The position numbers were made by a program, and so were the translations under genes. DNA of 64,000 nt from Brachycybe producta (Eukaryota > Arthropoda > Diplopoda > Playtdesmida > Andrognathidae): assembly GCA_036925085.1 (NCBI GenBank), contig JAUPFP010000114.1, positions 186,001 through 250,000 of the forward strand, read 5' to 3'. The notes under the pieces are model-generated. The model was not told where the DNA came from, made no database searches, and was given only the letters and a program-made list of their open reading frames with translations. Shown here piece after piece: positions 58,151 to 64,000 of this stretch (positions within the stretch are counted from its first letter, which is position 1; each line of letters opens with the position of its first letter).

Positions 58151-58189
58151 ATGTCAGAAGCGGAACAGAGCGCAAACACAAATGGAGCG
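58151..58189 (+). CDS. Possible first coding exon (weak)
   Basis: AGAAGATGTCAGAAGCGG gives a favourable start context followed by MSEAEQSANTNGA and then a GTAAAAAG donor-like sequence (58190). The acidic, small-residue peptide is typical of the beginning of many cytosolic or RNA-binding proteins, and a pyrimidine tract with TTTTAG occurs at about 58350-58363. Read through, the frame ends after six more codons. No downstream exon could be joined, so this stays a candidate. Confidence 0.25.
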
Positions 58190-58474
58190 GTAAAAAGAAA
58201 ACACTATTAATTTATCTCAAAAGTATTTTTGTGTTGTTAAAATAAACTATTTCAATTTAAATCCATTCTTTGCCATTTGTAAATTATTTGCATATGGCTT
58301 TTTGCTATTTAACTGCTCATTTGTTTATGCTTTTTTTTCGTTATTTGCACGTTACTTTTAGCCTCCACCTCCAACTATCGCCGTCACCTGAGTTAGAATC
58401 ATCTCAAAAAATAATCTTCCCAAATGGATCACGCCTTTGGGACTTACGCAGAATTTTCAGTAAAATGATCATTG

Positions 58475-59100
58475 TCATTTCCTGCACCTTCTCCCTCCCA
58501 CCTTCTCTCTCCAATCCTTTCGATTTTGTGCCAAACTTCCGGATACCCCACATGCCCCCATATCCCGTTTTACCACCACATTCCACCACATACCATTACA
58601 TCCCAGGTCCAAACTCATCACCTGTTTAAGCAGCTCATCCTCCCCACTCCTAATTACATGCCCAAACGACCTCAGTCTATTTTCCTGCATCTTTTCTATT
58701 ATGCTTAATACTACTATGCTCCCTCTGATTAAGACATTTCTGATCCTATACTTTCTTGTTAACCCACATGGAAACCTTAGCATTTGTATTGCCTCTTCTT
58801 GGCTGTGCAACATTCTGACCAATACAACATAGCTGGTCTAACCACTATCCTATAAAACTTGCCCTTTAGTTTTATTGCAATTATTGGCATCCTCCTGTCA
58901 TATGATACTTCACAAGCCTGTCTCCACATATGCCAACTTACCTTGATCTCCTTTGTAATATCTAAATGTATGCGCCACCATCGTTATGTAGGACCGATTC
59001 TAAATATTTACAGTCATGCCCTTCCTTGTTGCATTACAGTGTACCAAAGTCTAAGCCCATTGTTCCCATCCCACCGAAATCTCATGTATTGTCTTCAGTA
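58475..59100 (-). pseudogene. LINE reverse transcriptase, C-terminal remnant
   Basis: On the minus strand, in more than one frame, the peptides FKYLESVLHNDGG, WRQACEVSYDRRMPI, KLKGKFYRIVVRPAMLYW, TRKYRIRNVLIRG, EKMQENRLRSFGHVIR and LAQNRKDWREK appear in the order found in the C-terminal part of non-LTR reverse transcriptases (GSVLQ.DG, RRMPLKLKGKFYRT..RPAMLYG.ECW, RKDRIRNE.IRG, EKMRENRLRWFGHV). At least two frame changes and stops are present, so it is dead. The clade (RTE-like or other) is not settled. Confidence 0.8.
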
Positions 59101-60132
59101 AAATGTTTAGTAAAATATGTGGGAGAAAAAGAAAAATATTTTTTTTTTATTCCACATCAGTGATACAAGAAAGAAATTAGAAATTTTTTTTAAAAAAAAG
59201 TTTTAAACTTTTAATAATCTAAATCCTTTTGTGACATTCTTTGGAATGCAAGCAGGATATTTAGTGAAATGAAATTCGATTTTCAGGGGAAAAAAAAGAA
59301 ACAAATTTTTCCTCCATTATCACAGGCATGAGGAATAAATTGCAAATAATATTTTTCTATTTAAAATGAAAATGAACTCTTTTATGAAATTTTAAAGGAA
59401 AATGAATTACAAAGCGGTTAGTTAAATAGCTTACTTTCTAAATTCTAATAAACTCGGAAGATTAAAAACTGGGAATACCGTGCAGGCGGTAAGCTTTTTT
59501 TCGAAATACTAATACCGGTAATACCAAATTTCTTAGAAACTAAAATAGTAAAAGGAAGTTGAGTATTTCAGCGAATATTTAAAAATAAATATGTAATACA
59601 CGTGGCTGTTAAAAAATATTATACATGTACAATATTATAATCATTTTATTTTTCTCTTTTCACTTTCGTATGTATGACTGAGAAAAATGTCAAATTTTCT
59701 TATTTTCAATTTCAATTTTCTTGTCGCCCATTTACATGTAAAATATAGGCCTAATACCTAGTAACACACTTGATAATTTAAATGCATTTAAATAATAAAT
59801 GTGTTCTACAGAGGCCTGTGAAGTGCAAACGAGCAATATATCGAATTCAATTTGTTCAGTTAATAATCTGAAAATATTGAGTTAATACTTAAATATAATA
59901 TCTAAACTACTGACAAAATATATATTTAGTATTTCAATTTAAAATATTAATAATAAAGTCAAGTTTTATTTGGTTTATGTCCTTAACTGGATTCCGTATA
60001 ATTCACCTAAACTCGTTATGTGTACTAGGTATAACTCTACTAAATTAGTGGAAAGAATGAAGTCATAATTTATATATAAAAATACAACATTGCATCAGTG
60101 GCAGGTGAAGGGTTTTTTGCATAGGAGAGAGT
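59101..60132. other. Gene-free AT-rich stretch
   Basis: Nothing supportable. A/T-rich DNA with short poly-A and poly-T runs. Confidence 0.4.
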
Positions 60133-60279
60133 CAGGGCCGTCATTTCAGTTTTTTCCAGGGGGGGGGGGGGGCAAAACTTGACCGACTTGCTACTTTTTG
60201 TAAATATGCACAAACTCTAGTTATAACATATGTATATACTGATTTTAATAACTTGCACCCCCCCCAAATGACGTCCCTG
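60133..60279. mobile_element. hAT-type MITE with perfect 8-bp target duplication
   Basis: The ends CAGGGCCGTCATTTCAG and (reversed) CAGGGACGTCATTTGGG are inverted. GAGAGAGT flanks both sides (60125-60132 and 60280-60287). An 8-bp duplication with CAGGG ends is diagnostic of hAT. The element is only 147 bp, with poly-G just inside each end. Confidence 0.9.
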
Positions 60280-61804
60280 GAGAGAGTGAGTGATAAAGGC
60301 TAAATATGAAACTTTTTACATGGCGTAGAAAATAGCCTCTATTGCACCCCGGCTAGCCAACCCATTCGTATAGTATACAGGTATGTCATCATTTTAATAA
60401 TTTTCCAATGTCCCGCCGACTTATCCAAGGTGAAAATGCATTGAAATCCGGTGAAATTGTGTATTAGCCTACAGGATTTTTTTTTTGACTATACGCACAA
60501 AGAGCGAAAAATATTTTTAAAAAATTAATTTTTCTTAAAAATTCTGGCAAACGAAACGAGTCATAAAAATAACATCATTTATTAATATCACAAGTTACAC
60601 TTTTATTTTCTTTTAAAATTTAAAAAAAAATGTATATTAAAGTAAGAAATTGGGCTTTGAAAAGTTATGGCAATTACCCCATTCACCAAATGCGTGGGTG
60701 CTCATGCATTACATTTAGTTAAATAATAATTATAATATTCATATAATGACTAAGTGCAAAAGAGTTATGTGGTTATCATTGAATGAGTTTATTATGATTC
60801 TACGGAAAGTTCACATAAACTTCGGGAAAAAAATTATGAAAAGAAAAATGAGCAAAATTCATTGTTGGAAACTAGACAGATTACTTAGCGATATTAAAAG
60901 CATTTCTATGATATTTTTTGTATTAATGTTTTACAAAAACTTAATTTTAAATTATTATTTAAAAAAAAAAAAACTTTAAAATGAATATAAATTGGTCATC
61001 ATGTAAGCATTGTTCTCTTTTCTGACAAATTGACAAATTAATTTATAACAAACTGGAACTTTCTATATATCAAAATATGAAAAATGTATACCGGAAGCTT
61101 TTTTTTAACAAAGAAATATGTAATTTAATAATTCCGGAGCTACTTCAATAAAAAGTCAAAAATAAAACAGAATTTAAAAAGAAATGCTTTGTGATATTAT
61201 ACATATTTTCGAAATTCAGGCTTGACATTTTCATATTCTGAGTGTACATAGTTTGTCGGCGCGCCCATAATTATATTCCAGACTGAATGCAAACAAATTA
61301 AAATATCAATTAAATTATATTAAAAGTATATTACATTTATTCGAATTTATTTATGGTAATACATAATGTATATGCAGGCTGCAGCCTATATGTGAAATGT
61401 TTTATTTAGAAAAGTTCAAACTTCTTGGGCTTACGAAACCATTTTATCATCTTTAATGGGCCTTATTATATGGTACTACTTAATTGTTGATGATGTACAG
61501 TATGTCCTCCTACCCAGACTCCACTCTACATGTAAAACATAAATAAAAACATGACTGTATTTATAGAATTTATAATGCGACATTGAAGTCCCTTATACTG
61601 GAATTTCCTGATTTTCTTCCTTGTTACGACACTTTGAGGATATATCGATATACTGTATCTCTGTTTATATATTCCTTAAAAACACACATCGCAAAAAGGA
61701 CAAGGGCTACAAGTTGAATTAAATGAAAATCATTGGTTAAAAAGGCAAAAAAAGTAATTATATTATTCATATGCCTTGAGAATAAACTTTACCAGGAAAA
61801 TGAA
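60280..61804. other. Gene-free AT-rich stretch
   Basis: A 77-codon frame at 60746-60979 has no recognisable domain. Otherwise A/T-rich. Confidence 0.4.
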
Positions 61805-62069
61805 ACTCACGTGTAAACGTTGTAGTGTTAAAAGTTTCGATATGAAAACTGTTTAGAGGAATATCGACACCAGGGCCGGATTTACCTATAAGCTAAAAAA
61901 GCTGCAGCTTAGGGCCTCACAATACAAGGGGCCTCACTTCATCAAAAAATATTTTTTCATTTTTAACACAGTCTTACAAAGTTAAGATAAAATACACATA
62001 GGAACATGCGATATTAGGAGCATGCACAAGTGGCATTATGCTATCTATACATATTAGTGCATCCAGTGC

Positions 62070-62195
62070 AATCCAATGCAATCCAGGACGTATCGACCAA
62101 TCTATTGAATGCGATCCTGAAATCCAATATCCTAGGATTGCATTCCCTAAATTGGTCGATCGGATTTGTCAATACGTACCGGATTGCACTCCCTA
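62070..62195. repeat. Inverted repeat inside the hAT element
   Basis: 'tgcaatccaggacgtat' and 'atacgtaccggattgca' pair, as do 'cgaccaatctattg' and 'aaattggtcg', around a CCTAGGATTGCATT centre. Probably an element inserted into the hAT copy. Confidence 0.6.
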
Positions 62196-62433
62196 ATTAA
62201 GATGAACAAAAAGTTTAATCATCAAAGGTCATCTTTAGAATCAGATGTAGCATCATATACGACATCACCTATTCCATTAAAATGGAATTTGAGGGTCCAC
62301 TTGAGGGTTATGACATGGTTTTGATTGCAAACAAGCACAAAATACTCTTATGAATCAATTATATGCACCAGTGTTTTTTTTTTTTTGGTTTTGGTACTTG
62401 AATACAAGTTTTCCAAATAAATTATCACTTTTT

Positions 62434-62522
62434 GAAATATTTCAATTTCCTGTGAAATATTTCAATGAAATGAAATATTTCATTGAAATTTCATTTGAAA
62501 TATTTCACTGGCACACCACTAC
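62434..62522. repeat. TGAAATATTTCA palindromic array with hAT-like end
   Basis: Variants of TGAAATATTTCA alternate in both orientations. The right boundary, read in reverse, is TAGTGGTGTGCCAGTGAAAT, a hAT-type end that runs straight into the repeated word. The left boundary is unclear. Confidence 0.6.
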
Positions 62523-62795
62523 ACAAATGTTAAGGAATTAAAATGTTAAAAAAAGTTGTGATAATTTTTTGGTGGAGGGGGAAAAGGGCCTCTTAAATGT
62601 TATAGCTTAGGGCCACAACAAGTCTAAATCCGGCCCTGATCGACACTATATCGCAACAAGAGATATGTCACTTTTCGTAAATAGAATATATATTCTTGCA
62701 ATGAAAAAACAGATAAATGTAAGAAGTGGAGCCTGAATAGGAGAACATACTTTAGATCGACACTTCTATCGAGAAAAGCAGTACTGTGTAACCAT

Positions 62796-64000
62796 CCTCA
62801 TTGTGTCTTTTAGTTCATTCATTTTATTTTGTGGGTGCTGGAAGGTTTTTTATGTACATTTAAATCACTCTCAAGAGAGGTGTGAGGCGAAAAAGGTTAA
62901 GAACCCCTGGTCTAAACTTAATTTATATTAAATATTACATTAAAAAAAATTAAAAAATATAGCTGTAAATAATTACGTCTGTAATTTAAACTTGTTTTAT
63001 TTTTATTAAGGGTTGTAAATTTCAGATTTCTAATCAACATATAAAAAAAAAGGTTCTGAATTAAAGAAATACTTCAAACAAGACATCATTTGTTTTTTTC
63101 TCATCCCCTTTGCTGTGTGTTTGTCATTGATATTAATAGCTGACACACACACACACACACTTTGTATACATGTTAAGCAACATTTTTGTGATTCACTGAG
63201 TGATACACTGATAATGATAATGCACACAAGACTCAAGAGAATATTTCAGAATGGCATTTAAATATTTTAATTATAATGGTGTGTAATAATAGGTCTCTTG
63301 TAATGTTGACTTTATGCGAAAAAAGAACACATGTAATGAAAGGGGGGGGGGCACACTATTTTTAATTCATAACATGTTTTTTTGTTGTTGTAAATGGAAC
63401 ATCCTGTATGGTTTTTTACTTGAAATCTTTCAACCAAGGAAAGAAAAAAACCACAAGAAAATTTTACTTCGTCATTGTTTCTACCTCTTTCTTCTGTCAG
63501 ATGTCTTATTCGAAACATCTTTTCTTTTTATTGTCTCAAAAATATATCATATAAACCAAATATTGTCTACCTTTTTCAAAACTGGTTTTTATTTGTTTGA
63601 ACCACTTTTTTTCTTTTTGGGATGTTTAACTATTCGTTGTGGTTTGATATCTATACACTTTACTCTAATATACATGTACATGTATATGTTATGTCATTTC
63701 TGGGCAGAGAGGAAATTCCCTTTTGGTATGCAAATGCACGTGCATCTTTCTAGTATTGTTTTTTTTTTTTTGGGAGGATGCAGCTTTTGCCCAGGTGCTA
63801 AGGGCTTACCATATATTATGGTACTCATAGTCCTCGACTTTTCAAAAAACTTAGGGAGTGCTCAACAACTCATGTCTAAATTTTGGGTGAGTCCTCTCAT
63901 CAAGCATACCATATATGCTTGTTAGAGGCTATATTTTATTTATTTATTGGTTTATTCATAGACAGAAGAAATAAGGAGCTTTTTTTTTTCTTCAAAACTT
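62796..64000. other. Gene-free stretch to the window end
   Basis: A (CA)n tract at about 63143-63160, a G9 tract near 63343 and poly-T runs. A 203-codon frame (63314-63925) is the second longest in the window. Its peptide is rich in Phe, Leu, Cys and has no recognisable domain, so it is not supported as a gene. Confidence 0.45.

Larger units (their letters stand above)
61871..62638. mobile_element. hAT element with perfect 8-bp target duplication (nested)
   Basis: CAGGGCCGGATTTA and TAAATCCGGCCCTG are perfect 14-bp inverted ends. ATCGACAC flanks both sides (61863-61870 and 62639-62646). At 768 bp it is non-autonomous, with an inner GGGCCTC repeat near each end (AGGGCCTCACAAT and AAAGGGCCTCTTAAATG). 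It carries a further inverted repeat near 62070-62195 and a TGAAATATTTCA array near 62434-62522. Confidence 0.92.
61805..62795. mobile_element. Family L element interrupted by a hAT element
   Basis: 'gtgtaaacgttgtagtgtta' and 'tttcgatatgaaaac' on the left, and 'gtggagcctgaataggagaa', 'agatcgacacttct', 'gcagtactgtgtaacc' on the right, match the two arms of the element at 40701-40877. The hAT element at 61871-62638 lies between, duplicating ATCGACAC of the host element. Confidence 0.65.

Noticed and set aside
63314-63925. 203-codon open frame, the second longest in the window
   Set aside because: Peptide is rich in Phe, Leu, Cys and Ile from T-rich DNA, with no recognised domain, motif or splice context. 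Likely a chance opening.

Overview
The window is AT-rich animal nuclear DNA, most likely from a marine invertebrate. It is low in gene density, with long A/T and G homopolymer runs, many microsatellites and a very high load of short non-autonomous DNA transposons. The content is metazoan: one intronless Golgi glycosyltransferase ORF with a type II signal anchor, mariner and LINE remnants, Helitrons, hAT, pogo-like and TTAA-flanked miniature elements. There is no prokaryotic operon structure, ribosome-binding site, CRISPR array or functional rRNA/tRNA gene. I cannot name the species. Frequent TAGGCCTA and TACATGT words and the base composition are compatible with several marine phyla.

Only one convincing host gene is visible: a GT31 beta-1,3-galactosyltransferase-like protein on the minus strand (20765-21961). 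It is complete in one exon, with a stem/anchor and all main GT31 motifs. Two short stretches (55286-55487 and 58151-58189, plus strand) look like possible exons of other genes but are weak.

Transposon-encoded protein remains are: the last 32 codons of a Helitron helicase at the left edge (3-101); a broken mariner-type transposase (about 16060-16245); a frameshifted LINE reverse-transcriptase C-terminus (about 59100-58475, minus); and the 3' tail of a related LINE (about 45640-45520, minus).

Layout. 0-9 kb: Helitron 3' end; three of five copies of a TTAA-flanked family with an internal ~194-bp tandem repeat (family A: 555, 3691, 6769; later 46523, 51834); hAT-like palindromic elements; other TTAA elements. 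9-20 kb: two opposed tRNA-derived heads, several foldback elements, a mariner relic, a 172-bp element with a 9-bp target duplication and a diverged ~200-bp tandem array. 20-22 kb: the GT31 gene. 22-32 kb: minisatellite element, pogo-like elements, two Helitron derivatives in tandem, TA repeats, foldbacks and an inverted-repeat family. 32-46 kb: a palindromic word array, a complete short Helitron carrying a minisatellite and telomere-like repeat, a pre-miRNA-like hairpin, and a 1.28-kb inverted-repeat element with others nested inside. 46-64 kb: more family A, nested foldbacks, an element built from CTATCG words, LINE remnants, and two hAT elements with perfect 8-bp target duplications, one inserted into another element.

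The genes do not form a pathway. The window records many rounds of transposon insertion, with several nestings that can be ordered in time. No clear new biological system was found. The most unusual structures are hAT-ended elements whose bodies are built from one short word in both orientations, the TTAA family with a variable number of internal repeats, and the Helitron helicase relic sharing its 3' end with two short tandem derivatives.
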